DNA from: Qipengyuania algicida
GTDB lineage: Bacteria > Pseudomonadota > Alphaproteobacteria > Sphingomonadales > Sphingomonadaceae
Assembly (NCBI RefSeq): GCF_009828025.1
Contig: NZ_WTYA01000010.1
Span: forward strand, 1-64,000
DNA length: 64,000 bases
Reading direction: 5' to 3'
Part shown: positions 23,072-32,034 of the stretch, one piece after another
Position numbering within the stretch: position 1 is the stretch's first letter
Layout: each line of letters begins with the position of its first letter
Notes under the pieces: model-generated
Seen by the model: only the letters and a program-made list of their open reading frames with translations
What the model was told of the DNA's origin: nothing
The model's database searches: none
Translations under genes and position numbers: made by a program

Positions 23072-25378
23072 ATGAGGGGCCTGTCTTTAGGCGTTTCGTT
23101 TGTCGCGTTGCTAGCTGCGACGAACCCGGTAAATGCGCAATCCGAAGCCAAAACGAACACAGCGACTATGTCGGGGCAGGGCGACCCCGACACGCAGGAC
23201 CGGCTTGGAGCCACCGACACCGATCCCAATGAGATCGTGGTCACGGCGACGCGGCACAAGGAACGCCTGCAAGACGTCCCCATCAGCATCACCGCGTTCT
23301 CGCAAAGCGACTTGACGCAAAAGGGCATCGTTGGATTTTCGGGGATTGCCCGCCAGACGCCGGGCGTTGTGCTCAATGAGCGCAGTGACAACAATCTCAG
23401 CATCACGACACGCGGCGTCTCGACCAATGGATATCAGGCCGGGCTGCAGAGCACGACAACGGTCTATCTCGACGAACTACCGCTCACCACGATTGGTAAT
23501 TCGGTTACGCTCAATCCAAATCTATACGATGTCGAGCGCGTCGAATTCCTGCGCGGCCCGCAAGGAACGCTGTTCGGCTCGGGATCGCTGTCGGGCGCAT
23601 TGCGGATCATCACCAAGAGCCCCGAACTCGACAGCTTCGATTCCTCCGCCCTGGCCGACATCGGCGTCACCTTCGACGGCGGTGGGATACGGCAACGCTA
23701 CAATGGCATGGTCAACGTCCCGTTGGTCGAAGACAAACTCGGCCTGCGCGTGGTCGGTTTCTACCGCCACGAGGACGGTTACATCGACAATATCGGGCTT
23801 AATCGCAGGAACTCGAACACGCTGAAGGATTGGGGCGGCCGGGCGATCATGTTGTTCAAGCCTACCGATCGACTGAGCATCCGGCTGATGGCGCTTTACG
23901 AAGACAGCTATCCTGAAGACGCATCGCTGGTCACGCCCTCACTCGGCGATCGAAAGCGTTACACGACGATCCCCGATCTCTACACTTCCAAGACACAGCT
24001 GTATAATGGCACAATCGAATATCAGTTGAATGGTGCCCACCTTACGAGTTCGACCAGCTACGCCCATCAGGACGGCCTTTTCGTCGTCGATTTGAGTGGC
24101 ACATTCGGTCTCGCGCTACCGTTCTATCTGTTTGACCACGGTGTCTGGAATACCTTCGTTCAGGAAACGAGGCTGGTATCCGACCCAGGTGGCAAGATCG
24201 ACTGGACGATTGGTGGGTATTATCTGCATCGGGACAGCTTCCTTGAAGGTCGACAGACATCGACCCCCGAATATCTCGCGGCGAAGGGGATTACAGGTCT
24301 TCCGGCGGATGCCACCTTCAACCAGTTCAGCAGCGATACGCGCAGCTATGAGTTGGCGGGATTTGGCGAGCTGACCTATCACCTGACCGACAAGCTGTCG
24401 GCGACGGGCGGTATACGCTACGGCAAATATGGCGGGACGTTGGACACATATGCGGGGTTCAATTCCCAGTATTTCGTCTATGCGCTGTCGGGCATCTCCG
24501 GTCCGCTGGCACGGATCCCCACCGCGCCGACATCCACCACATATCCGTCCTCGGCCAAGGCATCGTGGAAGGCGAGCCTTACCTACATGCCGTCGCGCAA
24601 CCTTACGACATACGTCACGGTGGCGACCGGCTATCGAACCCCGGTTTACAATGCGCGAGCAGGCCTCGTCAGCACGGTCGATCCGAGCGATATTGTCATC
24701 CCACCGGGTGCGACATCGGACAATCTGATCAATTATGAAGCCGGACTGAAAGGCCGATTCTGGGATGGTAAGCTGACCGCCAACATCGCGGCCTATTACA
24801 TCGACTGGCGCAACATCCAGGTGCAGGCCAATCGACAGTCCGATTCCGTCCAGTTCTCGACCAATGTTGGCGGCGCGGTCAGCAAGGGACTGGAGGCCGA
24901 AATCACACTGGCGCCCGTACGCTGGCTGACGCTGGGGTTGAACGGGTCGCTCAACGACGCAAAAATCACCGATTTGACGCCCGAGGAGGCCGCGATTTCC
25001 GGTGCGGTCAAGGATGCTCGTCTTGCCTCTCCGCATGTTCAGGGATCGCTATTCGGTAATTTGAACTATGATTTGATGGGTGGCGCCAAGGGCTTTACCG
25101 GGTTCCAGGTGCAATATGTTGGGTCGTTCCCCGATGGCTTCCCCAACACGCCGGGTAAACCGAGTGTGCCGAGCCCGCTGTTCGATTACACCGACGCCTA
25201 TACCAACATCAACATTCAGACTGGTATCAGGATCGGGAGGCTCACTACCACATTCTACATGGAGAACGTGACCAACAGCAGGGCGGTCACCTATGTGCAC
25301 CCCGAAGCCTTCATCTACAGCCGTTATGCTATCTTGAGGCCGAGGACGTTCGGTGTCCGCGTCGGGTACAATCTCTAA
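23072..25378 (+). CDS. TonB-dependent outer membrane receptor 2
   Basis: A 768-residue receptor from ATG 23072, preceded by GGGAGAGAG. The signal is MRGLSLGVSFVALLAATNPVNAQ. The TonB-box-like EIVVTATRHKERLQDVPISITAF lies near residues 52-75. The plug carries VEFLRGPQGTLFGSGSLSGALRIITKSPE, and the barrel ends RTFGVRVGYNL. This start of the mature protein (ERLQDVPISITAFS) is typical of the large sphingomonad receptor group linked to catabolic genes. A strong hairpin follows the stop. TetR 2 and esterase 2 come next on the same strand. Confidence 0.93.
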   Translation: MRGLSLGVSFVALLAATNPVNAQSEAKTNTATMSGQGDPDTQDRLGATDTDPNEIVVTATRHKERLQDVPISITAFSQSDLTQKGIVGFSGIARQTPGVVLNERSDNNLSITTRGVSTNGYQAGLQSTTTVYLDELPLTTIGNSVTLNPNLYDVERVEFLRGPQGTLFGSGSLSGALRIITKSPELDSFDSSALADIGVTFDGGGIRQRYNGMVNVPLVEDKLGLRVVGFYRHEDGYIDNIGLNRRNSNTLKDWGGRAIMLFKPTDRLSIRLMALYEDSYPEDASLVTPSLGDRKRYTTIPDLYTSKTQLYNGTIEYQLNGAHLTSSTSYAHQDGLFVVDLSGTFGLALPFYLFDHGVWNTFVQETRLVSDPGGKIDWTIGGYYLHRDSFLEGRQTSTPEYLAAKGITGLPADATFNQFSSDTRSYELAGFGELTYHLTDKLSATGGIRYGKYGGTLDTYAGFNSQYFVYALSGISGPLARIPTAPTSTTYPSSAKASWKASLTYMPSRNLTTYVTVATGYRTPVYNARAGLVSTVDPSDIVIPPGATSDNLINYEAGLKGRFWDGKLTANIAAYYIDWRNIQVQANRQSDSVQFSTNVGGAVSKGLEAEITLAPVRWLTLGLNGSLNDAKITDLTPEEAAISGAVKDARLASPHVQGSLFGNLNYDLMGGAKGFTGFQVQYVGSFPDGFPNTPGKPSVPSPLFDYTDAYTNINIQTGIRIGRLTTTFYMENVTNSRAVTYVHPEAFIYSRYAILRPRTFGVRVGYNL

Positions 25379-25390
25379 ACGTTAAGCAGA

Positions 25391-25426
25391 CCAAGTAACG
25401 GGCTTTCGGTAAAGCCCGTTGCTTGG
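25391..25426 (+). terminator. Hairpin after TonB receptor 2
   Basis: CCAAG-T-AACGGGCTTT-CGGT-AAAGCCCGTT-G-CTTGG forms a long stem with one bulge on each side, 12 bp after the receptor stop. There is no T-tract, so it could act as an intrinsic terminator or as a transcript-end stabiliser. Confidence 0.6.
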
Positions 25427-25525
25427 GGCAAAGTTCTTCCGGTGCGAGACTTTGGTCGTCGTCGAACAGTCGTTGACGACGCGGCAAAAGTTGACGCCTT
25501 TCGAGCCGAACGACATTTGAGGCAG

Positions 25526-26254
25526 ATGACCAGCACACCTTCAACAACATCGCAGACGACCTCCAGACCGCCACGTCAGCGGCGACACAAGGAACGCGCC
25601 CGTGAGGCCTCGATCGAGCGCATATTGGACGCTGCCGAGCAGCTCTTCGCCGAATTCGGATATCACGGTGTTACGCTGAAGGATGTCGCAAAGAAGGTTG
25701 GTGTGAGTTCGACCCTCCTGCACTATCATTTCAGCGGCAAGGAAAGCATCTACGAGGCTGTGTGGGCGCGCAAGGCCCCCATATCCTCGCGCAATCGCCT
25801 CGCCGCCATGCGTCGCTATGCCGAAGAAGTTGGCGACGATGTCACGGTCGAAGGTGCCCTGCGAGCATGGATCGATACGGACCTTAATGCTCAGATTGAA
25901 CAGGAAGAATACTGGTCAGCATTCGGGCGCATCGCCGCCCAAGCAAACAGCTCGGTCGGCTGGGGGGCGGAGAAAATGACCAATTACTTCAATCCGGTCG
26001 TGCTGGCGCTGATCGATCTGCTCAAAAAGGCCATGCCCGATACCGATGAAGAGCGGATCTTCTGGGGCTACCATTTCGTCTCGGGCGCCATGACCCACAA
26101 TATGGCGCGCACCGGCAGGTTGGACGAATTGTCCCATGGGTTGTGCTCTTCCGGCGATTTTGAAGCCATCAGGCAACACATGGGCACGTTCATGGCTGCA
26201 GGCTTTAAGGCGATCTGTGAGGGCACGGAAGCTGCATCATCGAAATCGGGCTAA
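25526..26254 (+). CDS. TetR-family transcriptional regulator 2
   Basis: A 242-residue regulator from ATG 25526 (TTGAGG upstream). After a basic, Thr/Ser-rich tail comes the HTH: SIERILDAAEQLFAEFGYHGVTLKDVAKKVGVSSTLLHYHFSGKESIYEAVWARK. The C-terminal domain contains RIFWGYHFVSGAMTHNMARTGRLDELSHGLC. It is clearly paralogous to TetR 1 in both domains, so the two regulators probably recognise related ligands and operators. It precedes esterase 2 by 25 bp. Confidence 0.9.
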   Translation: MTSTPSTTSQTTSRPPRQRRHKERAREASIERILDAAEQLFAEFGYHGVTLKDVAKKVGVSSTLLHYHFSGKESIYEAVWARKAPISSRNRLAAMRRYAEEVGDDVTVEGALRAWIDTDLNAQIEQEEYWSAFGRIAAQANSSVGWGAEKMTNYFNPVVLALIDLLKKAMPDTDEERIFWGYHFVSGAMTHNMARTGRLDELSHGLCSSGDFEAIRQHMGTFMAAGFKAICEGTEAASSKSG

Positions 26255-26279
26255 GGCCTGGACATCACGGGAGATCAGG

Positions 26280-27815
26280 ATGCGTGTTGGCATGGTATTT
26301 TTGCTGGGAGTTGTTCTGGCAAGTTCCGCGATAGCAAACCCGGATCACCGACCGGTGGTGCAAGTCGAGGGCGGCGCGGTCGAGGGTGTCGTCGATAACG
26401 ATATCGCGGCGTTCAAGGGCATTCCATACGCCGCCCCGCCAGTGGGTGACCTGCGCTGGCGACCGCCCGCACCGCTGCAGCACTGGCAGGGAGTGCGCGA
26501 CGCCTCGCACTATGGGGCGGCTTGTCCGCAGCCGGGCGATCATAAGGAAGCCTGGGCACAGGTCGGCCCAACCAGTGAGGATTGTTTGTTTCTCAATATC
26601 TGGCAGCCGGAAAAGCACGGAAAATACCCTGTGATGGTGTTTCTCCATGGGGGCGGCTTCACTTACGGCGCAGCGGGAGTTCCTTTGTATGATGGCACCA
26701 ATCTGGCGCGGCGCGGAGTTGTTGTCGTCACGCTCAACTACCGATTGGGTCTGTTGGGTTTCTTCGCACATCCGGCTCTTACCGCAGAGAATCCCGATGG
26801 CCAGCTCGGCAACTATGGCGTCATGGACCAGATTGCAGCATTGCGCTGGGTCAAGCGAAACATTGCGGCCTTCGATGGCGACGCCTCGAATGTGACGCTT
26901 TTCGGTGAATCCGCAGGCGCCGGAGTTGTCCAGACGCTGATGGGGTCTCCACAATCGAAGGGGCTGTTCGAGAAGGCAATCTCCGAGTCCGGGGCAGGCG
27001 GTGCGGTGCTGTTCCCAATCCGTGGCGCACCGCTGTCAGCAGAAGCGCTGGGTGCGCATTGGGCCGCGAGCGTTGGCCTGCCGAACGCGACGGCAAAGCA
27101 GCTCAGGGCGCTGCCGGTGAGCGCTCTGCTACAACGGAGCTTCCCCTTTATCGACGGGAAGGTAATCGTCGCCAGCCCGGGCGCACCTTTCAGCAACGGA
27201 ACGGAGTCGAAAATCCCGCTCATCATCGGCGCCAATTCAAACGAAGCGACCTTGCCTAGCAACAACGAAGCTGCTGCGCGCAAAGTCTTGGGCGACAGTT
27301 ACGATGACGCGTTGAAACAATACTCGCAAGCACGGCCTGGAGCTTCCTTCGAGGCGGTGAAGACAGATCTGGCCGAGGATGCCCTGTCGATCCTGCCATC
27401 CTATTCAATCGCGGCCATGCACGCGGCCAACGGCGCCGTGGCTTATGATTTCTACTTCGATCAGGTTCCGTCCAACCGCCGCAAAGGTTCTGCCGGGACC
27501 CCGCATGGCGGTGAACTGGAATATGTCTTCGGTAATCCCGATGCCGGATCGGTGTGGGACGCAGGAGACAGGAAAGTGTCCGATACGATCGCCGGCTATT
27601 GGGTCCGCTTCGCCAGCACGGGTAACCCAAATGGTCCCGGCGCCCCAATGTGGCCAATAGTTTCCGCGGATGGCGCTCAACAATATCTGGTAATCGGCAC
27701 GCCAACGCGCTCAGCCACCCTTTCTCCGATGGAGGAAAAAGTGCGACAACGTTCGCTCGCCACCTCTCGCGCGGGTTGGTCTGGCAATGCTATGCATGAG
27801 ATCGGACACGAGTGA
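26280..27815 (+). CDS. Carboxylesterase type B, exported (esterase 2)
   Basis: A 511-residue esterase from ATG 26280, preceded by GGGAGATCAGG. The signal is MRVGMVFLLGVVLASSAIA. EDCLFLNIWQP is at 100-110, the HGGGF oxyanion loop at 123-127 and GESAG at 209-213 (nucleophile Ser211). GANSNEATLP probably carries the acidic residue and GTPHGGELEYVFG the His. It is a paralog of esterase 1 with the same domain order. It is likely co-transcribed with TetR 2. Confidence 0.92.
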   Translation: MRVGMVFLLGVVLASSAIANPDHRPVVQVEGGAVEGVVDNDIAAFKGIPYAAPPVGDLRWRPPAPLQHWQGVRDASHYGAACPQPGDHKEAWAQVGPTSEDCLFLNIWQPEKHGKYPVMVFLHGGGFTYGAAGVPLYDGTNLARRGVVVVTLNYRLGLLGFFAHPALTAENPDGQLGNYGVMDQIAALRWVKRNIAAFDGDASNVTLFGESAGAGVVQTLMGSPQSKGLFEKAISESGAGGAVLFPIRGAPLSAEALGAHWAASVGLPNATAKQLRALPVSALLQRSFPFIDGKVIVASPGAPFSNGTESKIPLIIGANSNEATLPSNNEAAARKVLGDSYDDALKQYSQARPGASFEAVKTDLAEDALSILPSYSIAAMHAANGAVAYDFYFDQVPSNRRKGSAGTPHGGELEYVFGNPDAGSVWDAGDRKVSDTIAGYWVRFASTGNPNGPGAPMWPIVSADGAQQYLVIGTPTRSATLSPMEEKVRQRSLATSRAGWSGNAMHEIGHE

Positions 27816-28322
27816 TCATCAATGGTCGGCTATGTTTACCGTCGATAGACGAGGGCAGAAGCGACCAGTATTGATTGAATGCCTTGGTGGTCGACCGTCC
27901 CAACATGCTCGATATAAGAGGCATAGCGAACATCTTTGCCCGTTCAAGCGCAAGCCTGTTTGCTATAGCCTGCAAAGGTATAGCGGGCGGTCTGCTATCG
28001 ATGCAAAAGCTGTCTTTTAGCTGCGCCTCTGGTTATAGCTCATGGTCTGGACAGAGAAATTTCCCAATGATTTGAGGGCCCATATTTGTCGTCTATGGGG
28101 CACCACCACTTTCAGTAGGCAAATTCAGCGCTCTAGGGCGAAATGCCGTTCGGCTGGTCGTGCGCTGTGGGTTCTGCTTGGGTCGTTTTGGGTTGGGAAT
28201 TCGGCTTTACCCACGCTAATCCCACTTTGGATTTGATCGGCGATCAACAGTAAGCTGAAGGGCCGACTACGGACCATCAGGTTTTAGATAAGCGCGCCGC
28301 GAAAGCGGACGCGGCCCTTACT
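27816..28322. other. Gene-free stretch
   Basis: About 500 bp with no supportable gene; the short frames here have no start signals or recognisable product. It contains the diverged duplicate (28057-28106, CCCAATGATTTGAGGGCCCA..TCTATGGGGCACCACC) of the block at 10563-10612. Confidence 0.5.
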
Positions 28323-28613
28323 CTACTGCTTAAGACCAGAAAATAGAGCGTCCATCGCTTCATCGGAAAATTTTTCGTCACACGAATTTGAAGATGAGAG
28401 GCTTGGAGAGACCGAGGACGTCGTCTCGTGTTCCTCAATTTCATCAATCCGCTCCCGGATTATTTCCAATGCCGACGATAGGCGCCAATCCGGAACACCA
28501 GCACGCAGCCCAACCACTTTCATTGCCTCAGCCTGATCGGAGAGTTGGGAGCTACACGACATAGAGTTCCGGCATTGATCTGCGATCAGCAATTGGGCCA
28601 GGCGGTCGATCAT
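28323..28613 (-). CDS. Hypothetical protein (96 aa)
   Basis: A 96-residue frame, MIDRLAQLLIADQCRNSMSCSSQ..., mostly helical with a Glu-rich segment (EIIRERIDEIEEHE) followed by a Ser-rich linker (SSVSPSLSSSNS) and a final short helix. No family was recognised. The composition is unlike random GC-rich frames, but there is no clear ribosome-binding site and no conserved neighbour, so this is a weak call. Confidence 0.33.
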   Translation of the reverse strand: MIDRLAQLLIADQCRNSMSCSSQLSDQAEAMKVVGLRAGVPDWRLSSALEIIRERIDEIEEHETTSSVSPSLSSSNSCDEKFSDEAMDALFSGLKQ

Positions 28614-28683
28614 CTAGACGGCTACGTGCGTCAACTGTTCGATGTTCCTAACCTAAAAAAATCAATCAAAGGAGAAACACCAA

Positions 28684-28960
28684 AGGACTGATACTATTGC
28701 TATCGAGACCCACGTACCGGTTTCGCCCGAGGCAGCCTGGCAGGCCTTCAACGAACCTAAAGCGATCACCCAATGGAATTTTGCTACGCGGGAATGGTGC
28801 TGCCCGCGCGCTGAGGTCGAGCTTCAGCCCGGCGGCCGCAACGTCGCGCGGATGGAGGCGCGGGATGGCTCCATGGGTTTCGATTTCAAAGGGAATTTTG
28901 AATAGGTCGAAGCTCCCCATCTGCTGGTGCTCAAACTGGACGATGGCAGACTTGCAGCTA
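28684..28960 (+). pseudogene. AHSA1/SRPBCC-domain protein, decayed
   Basis: The frame encodes TDTIAIETHVPVSPEAAWQAF, then NEPKAITQWNFATREWCCPRAEVELQPGG and ARMEARDGSMGFDFKGNFE, unmistakably the START-like AHSA1 fold (activator of Hsp90 ATPase homolog). An in-frame TAG at 28903-28905 interrupts it, and coding continues (VEAPHLLVLKLDDGR) until it collides with the 3' end of the ATPase gene at 28958. The codon where ATG is expected is AGG (28684-28686), with AAAGGAG upstream. It therefore has no start, a nonsense codon and a lost C-terminus. Confidence 0.75.
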
Positions 28961-29488
28961 TCCCGTCACTCGCGTTAGAACGAGCTCGGCACGAGCAGCA
29001 ACATTATCGCGAGGTAGTTCGATAGGCTCATAGCCAGCATTGGTGTATGCCGATTGTATGCGCTCATAGTCGCGCACAGCTTTTCCGAATCTGTGGCGGC
29101 GATCTTCATTGACCTCATAAATTTCCGGCCAAGGGGGAGCCAGAAATACCTGATCGTAACGGTAGTGGGCAACCTCAACGGGAAGTGAGCCGCCCCGCGC
29201 GGTTATCACCACGCCGGCATCGACGACGCCACGGTCGAAGAACGTGAGCCCATGCGCCCCTTCGTGATCTACTACGGACATGGCCAAAGCCCGCCTTCCA
29301 AAAGCCATTGCATCGACCCAAGGAAGCGCGCGCCCTTCGCTCCGCTGCTCCTCCGGTAAAACACGTAAAGCGGCATCAGCAACGACGGAACGTCCGCGCT
29401 CTGCAAGCTCGGAAAGGAGGGTCGATTTGCCTCCTCCCGAGCACCCTGACAGCATCACACGCATCAAACCATCCATGACAATAGGCAT
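28958..29488 (-). CDS. P-loop ATPase/kinase-like protein (AAA_28 type)
   Basis: A protein of up to 176 residues. The Walker A motif GCSGGGKST follows MRVMLS. A Walker-B-like strand LTFFDRGVVDAGV is at about 80-92, and an Arg-rich segment EDRRHRFGKAVRDYERI at 128-144 resembles the lid of AAA_28/NadR-like kinases. These are small predicted ATPases of uncertain substrate. Possible starts are 29488, 29473 and 29464 (MRVM); none has a strong ribosome-binding site. The gene runs into the 3' end of the AHSA1 relic. Confidence 0.7.
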   Translation of the reverse strand: MPIVMDGLMRVMLSGCSGGGKSTLLSELAERGRSVVADAALRVLPEEQRSEGRALPWVDAMAFGRRALAMSVVDHEGAHGLTFFDRGVVDAGVVITARGGSLPVEVAHYRYDQVFLAPPWPEIYEVNEDRRHRFGKAVRDYERIQSAYTNAGYEPIELPRDNVAARAELVLTRVTG

Positions 29489-29528
29489 GATCGGAGTATC
29501 GACCTAACGTAGAAAGCGAGACTTGTTA

Positions 29529-29668
29529 ATGTCCGCGATGGCGTCGGCATCGGAAATTCCGGTTTCAGGCCAAAACGTGAAAAGCTGCCGCTGATGTGAT
29601 CGACTGACCGCTATCGGCGATGCAACTGAATTGCTGGAACGGCGAGAAATTGGGGGCAAGCGGACGTC
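29529..29668 (+). repeat. Intergenic repeat, long form
   Basis: Starts ATGTCCGCGATGGCGTCGG, continues AAATTCCGGTTTCAGGCC and AAAAGCTGCCGCTGATGTG and ends AAATTGGGGGCAAGCGGAC. It joins directly to the IS481-like relic. Confidence 0.65.
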
Positions 29669-29699
29669 AAGCTGATGTCCGGTAAGCATTGCCCTTTTG

Positions 29700-29782
29700 T
29701 CACGACCTACCTGACCTGTACGTTCGGCGTGCTGAAGCTCCCGCAACTTACGCTGAATCTCGCGCTGATGTTCCTTCGTCAT
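29700..29782 (-). pseudogene. N-terminal relic of an IS481-like transposase
   Basis: The fragment MTKEHQREIQRKLRELQHAE followed by RTGQVGR matches the start of the HTH domain of IS481-type integrase-core transposases (usually continuing ..CRYFGIxRxSFYRW). Similarity ends after about 27 residues, where the repeat-derived sequence begins. The rest of the element is gone. Confidence 0.55.
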
Positions 29783-29895
29783 TCGAAACACCGCCTGCCC
29801 GATCAGGGCGATCATAAAGGTGTCTCGCCAGTCACAGCATGGCTACTCCGGGAATTGTTGAGCACGTGCTAGCAACTCAATTAGCGGGGCGATCT

Positions 29896-31344
29896 TCACT
29901 GGCAGTTCCCATAGATCGACGTTCGCTGCGGAACGGTGGATTCAAAGAACGTCGCCTCTCCGACCTTTCGGCAATGGGTATGAACGTAGTTTCCAACCAT
30001 GCGCCGGCCGATGGCGTTGTCTCTCCAGGACCAGTGGCCGGAATCAACAAGCGTCACCGCACCCGGCCTCCGGGAAAGTATCCGCCTGATTTCCTCATTC
30101 ACGTCCTCGCCGGTCGCCCTTTCTTCGACGACCTCTTTCAAATGCCAGGGCAGCACCAGCTTTGAAAGCGGTTTTGCAGAGGCGAGGGAATACAGATAAA
30201 CTGGGCCGTCATAGACCAGCAGCGTCCCATTCCGATCGTTGTCGTCGATCAGCTTCGCAGCATGCAGCGCGTTCTGCCTGGACTCCTGGTGAAGCCTGAA
30301 ATCGAATGTGCTGATCGTCGACATGGCAACGAAGTCAAACAGAACCACGATGGGGATCGTGATCGCCCACCGATCAAACAGGAATGCGGCAGCGCAGCTT
30401 ACCGGAACAAGGGCCGGCAGTGCATAATGCCAATAGAAGTTCGGGACTAGGAACAGCGCGGCTATGGCTGCCACCAGCCACCCCGCCAGAAACACGCGGA
30501 GTTCTGATCGAGGTGCGATTGCCAGCCCGGTGATCGCCAGCCAGAGCGGGAACAACAGCCGCCCCATCATGAATCTAGCGCTCGCTAAAATTTCCGCCAG
30601 TGGATATTTCTGCTTGTTGAGGTTGGATGTCACCATCGCCTGCCAGAATTCCGGCCAATGGCCGATCGTACTGTAGAACCCGGCAATCAGCGCCGTCGGA
30701 AGGATACCGATAGCGGCAAATGCCCCGACATGACGGAGTGCCGTCTTTTTTGGCAGGCCGCCGCGGAGGGAAAGAATAATTGAGAACAGGCCGATATAGA
30801 CGGCTTCAACGACAACGGTCTGCTTTACCGTAAGCGCAAAGCCGCACAGCGCAATGGCGAAATAGACCTTCTTCGGGATCGTGCCGTTTTTTAGATCGGG
30901 TATCGCCTCGACCAGCAGCAATGCGGCGCCGGCCATCAACGCGTTGTAGAAAATCGGCGACTGGCCGCCAAAGCCACCCAACCAGGGCAACATCGAGATA
31001 TATAGGAATGCAGCGGCCAACTGTGCCGGCCAGCGTGCTACGTGGGCAATGATCCTGGCGATGATGAAGGCGGTGATTGCAACACTTATCGCGGCGGCGA
31101 CCTGATATGCGATGACCGAATGTGAAACAGCGGCAATCGCCTCGTAGATCGCGAAAAGGCCGAGCGGCTTCCTGTCCCAGATGTCGACGTATGGCAGCGC
31201 GCCGCCGAGCATCTTTTGTCCGACGAGGAAATAGAATTCCTCATCAGTGTGAAGCGTCGGATCGCCGAATGTCGCACATCGAACAGCGAAGGTGACTATA
31301 AGAATAGCCAGAAACTGGTACTTCGGCTTCATGCCTGCGGGCAT
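29896..31344 (-). CDS. Polytopic membrane glycosyltransferase-like protein (GT39/PMT type)
   Basis: A protein of 482 residues from ATG 31344 (ATG 31332, MKPKYQF, is an alternative; a TTG at 31368 gives 490). About 10-11 transmembrane helices. After helix 1 comes TLHTDEEFYFLVGQKMLGGALPYVDIWDRKPLGLFAIYE. Its acidic pair and 'WDRKPLG' match the first periplasmic loop of GT39/ArnT-like transferases, which move sugars from polyprenyl-phosphate carriers to lipids or proteins. A soluble C-terminal domain of about 110 residues follows (NGTLLVYDGPVYLYSLASAKPLSK...). Acceptor and donor are unknown. It is isolated from any glycan cluster. Confidence 0.75.
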   Translation of the reverse strand: MPAGMKPKYQFLAILIVTFAVRCATFGDPTLHTDEEFYFLVGQKMLGGALPYVDIWDRKPLGLFAIYEAIAAVSHSVIAYQVAAAISVAITAFIIARIIAHVARWPAQLAAAFLYISMLPWLGGFGGQSPIFYNALMAGAALLLVEAIPDLKNGTIPKKVYFAIALCGFALTVKQTVVVEAVYIGLFSIILSLRGGLPKKTALRHVGAFAAIGILPTALIAGFYSTIGHWPEFWQAMVTSNLNKQKYPLAEILASARFMMGRLLFPLWLAITGLAIAPRSELRVFLAGWLVAAIAALFLVPNFYWHYALPALVPVSCAAAFLFDRWAITIPIVVLFDFVAMSTISTFDFRLHQESRQNALHAAKLIDDNDRNGTLLVYDGPVYLYSLASAKPLSKLVLPWHLKEVVEERATGEDVNEEIRRILSRRPGAVTLVDSGHWSWRDNAIGRRMVGNYVHTHCRKVGEATFFESTVPQRTSIYGNCQ

Positions 31345-31373
31345 TAACAGCGAATAATTCGTCTGCAAGTCAG

Positions 31374-31522
31374 GGCGGTGATCCGAACTCCGGCTTCGGC
31401 ATCGTCGCTTTCAGATCAGTCACAGCGGCCTCATAGGCCGCCTTCTGCCGCGCGTACCAATCGCGCCAGCGCTTTCAAGAATCTTTGACTTCTCGGTTCA
31501 GTGGGTTTCTTTGCCATCGCCG
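31374..31522 (-). other. Fragment of an unknown coding sequence
   Basis: On the minus strand the frame reads RWRDWYARQKAAYEAAVTDL followed by KATMPKPEFGSPP and stop. This looks like a real helical C-terminus fused to unrelated sequence (a separate frame starts MAKKPTEPRSQRF). It follows the broken SOS-operon copy 2. The parent gene was not identified. Confidence 0.3.
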
Positions 31523-31645
31523 CTATGCTGGTCGGGCGTTGCATGCCCCGCCAGCATGATAGTTGCGTTGTGGGTGGAAGGCCCTGCACGTTACGCGCAG
31601 ATTGAGCTTGTAGAGCGCACAATCGAACAGCGTGCGCAGCGGCAT
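31523..31645 (-). pseudogene. Truncated zinc-ribbon gene (SOS operon copy 2)
   Basis: Starts MPLRTLFDCALYKLNLRVTC like the intact gene at 682-987, but after RVTCRA the sequence diverges (FHPQRNYHAGG...) and stops after 40 residues. The first CxxC is broken and the second is absent. It follows the small-protein gene at 31687 with the same spacing as in copy 1. Confidence 0.6.
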
Positions 31646-31686
31646 GTAATTCTCGCGGCCTGGAATCCATCCGTAAGGCGGCTGCT

Positions 31687-31914
31687 TCACATTGCCGCAG
31701 TGCCGACACCAAGCGGAAGCGGCATCTCCTCTGCGCGTCGGACAGTTGTCAAATTCGCCCCAAGCCGTTCAGCCAGAAACTCGGCAAGATCGACGGCGGC
31801 AAGACGGCGCTTCAGGGCGTCGGAATCGCGAAGTGCAGCGATGGTGGAGGATGGGGCGCAGCTCAGCGCGAGCTCAAGGTGCGACGTGAGGGAGAGGAGA
31901 TCGATTCGGGGCAT
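31687..31914 (-). CDS. Conserved small protein, LexA-box operon copy 2
   Basis: A 75-residue protein, MPRIDLLSLTSHLELALSCAP..., about 80% identical by eye to the copy at 1029-1256 and the same length. Start at 31914, with the LexA box 10 bp upstream. The downstream zinc-ribbon gene is truncated and no SRAP gene follows, so this operon copy has lost its repair gene. Function is unknown. Retention of an intact frame suggests recent duplication or selection on this ORF. Confidence 0.55.
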   Translation of the reverse strand: MPRIDLLSLTSHLELALSCAPSSTIAALRDSDALKRRLAAVDLAEFLAERLGANLTTVRRAEEMPLPLGVGTAAM

Positions 31915-31924
31915 GGGCAAATGA

Positions 31925-31939
31925 GAACATAAAAGGAAC
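31925..31939 (-). promoter_or_regulatory. LexA (SOS) box, copy 2
   Basis: GTTC-CTTTTAT-GTTC on the minus strand, identical to the box at 1267-1281, 10 bp before the ATG at 31914. Confidence 0.78.
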
Positions 31940-31963
31940 ATGTCTGCAAGATGGCGCTCACAT

Positions 31964-32025
31964 TCTGTCCGCTTTTAGCGCTCGTCAAAGCGCATCTGCA
32001 TGTCACAATTGTTGGGGAAAGCGGA
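31964..32025 (+). repeat. Intergenic repeat copy
   Basis: Starts CTGTCCGCTTTTAGCGCTCG and ends TTGTTGGGGAAAGCGGAC. It directly abuts the stop codon of the gene at 32035. Confidence 0.62.
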
Positions 32026-32034
32026 CGTTGCTAT

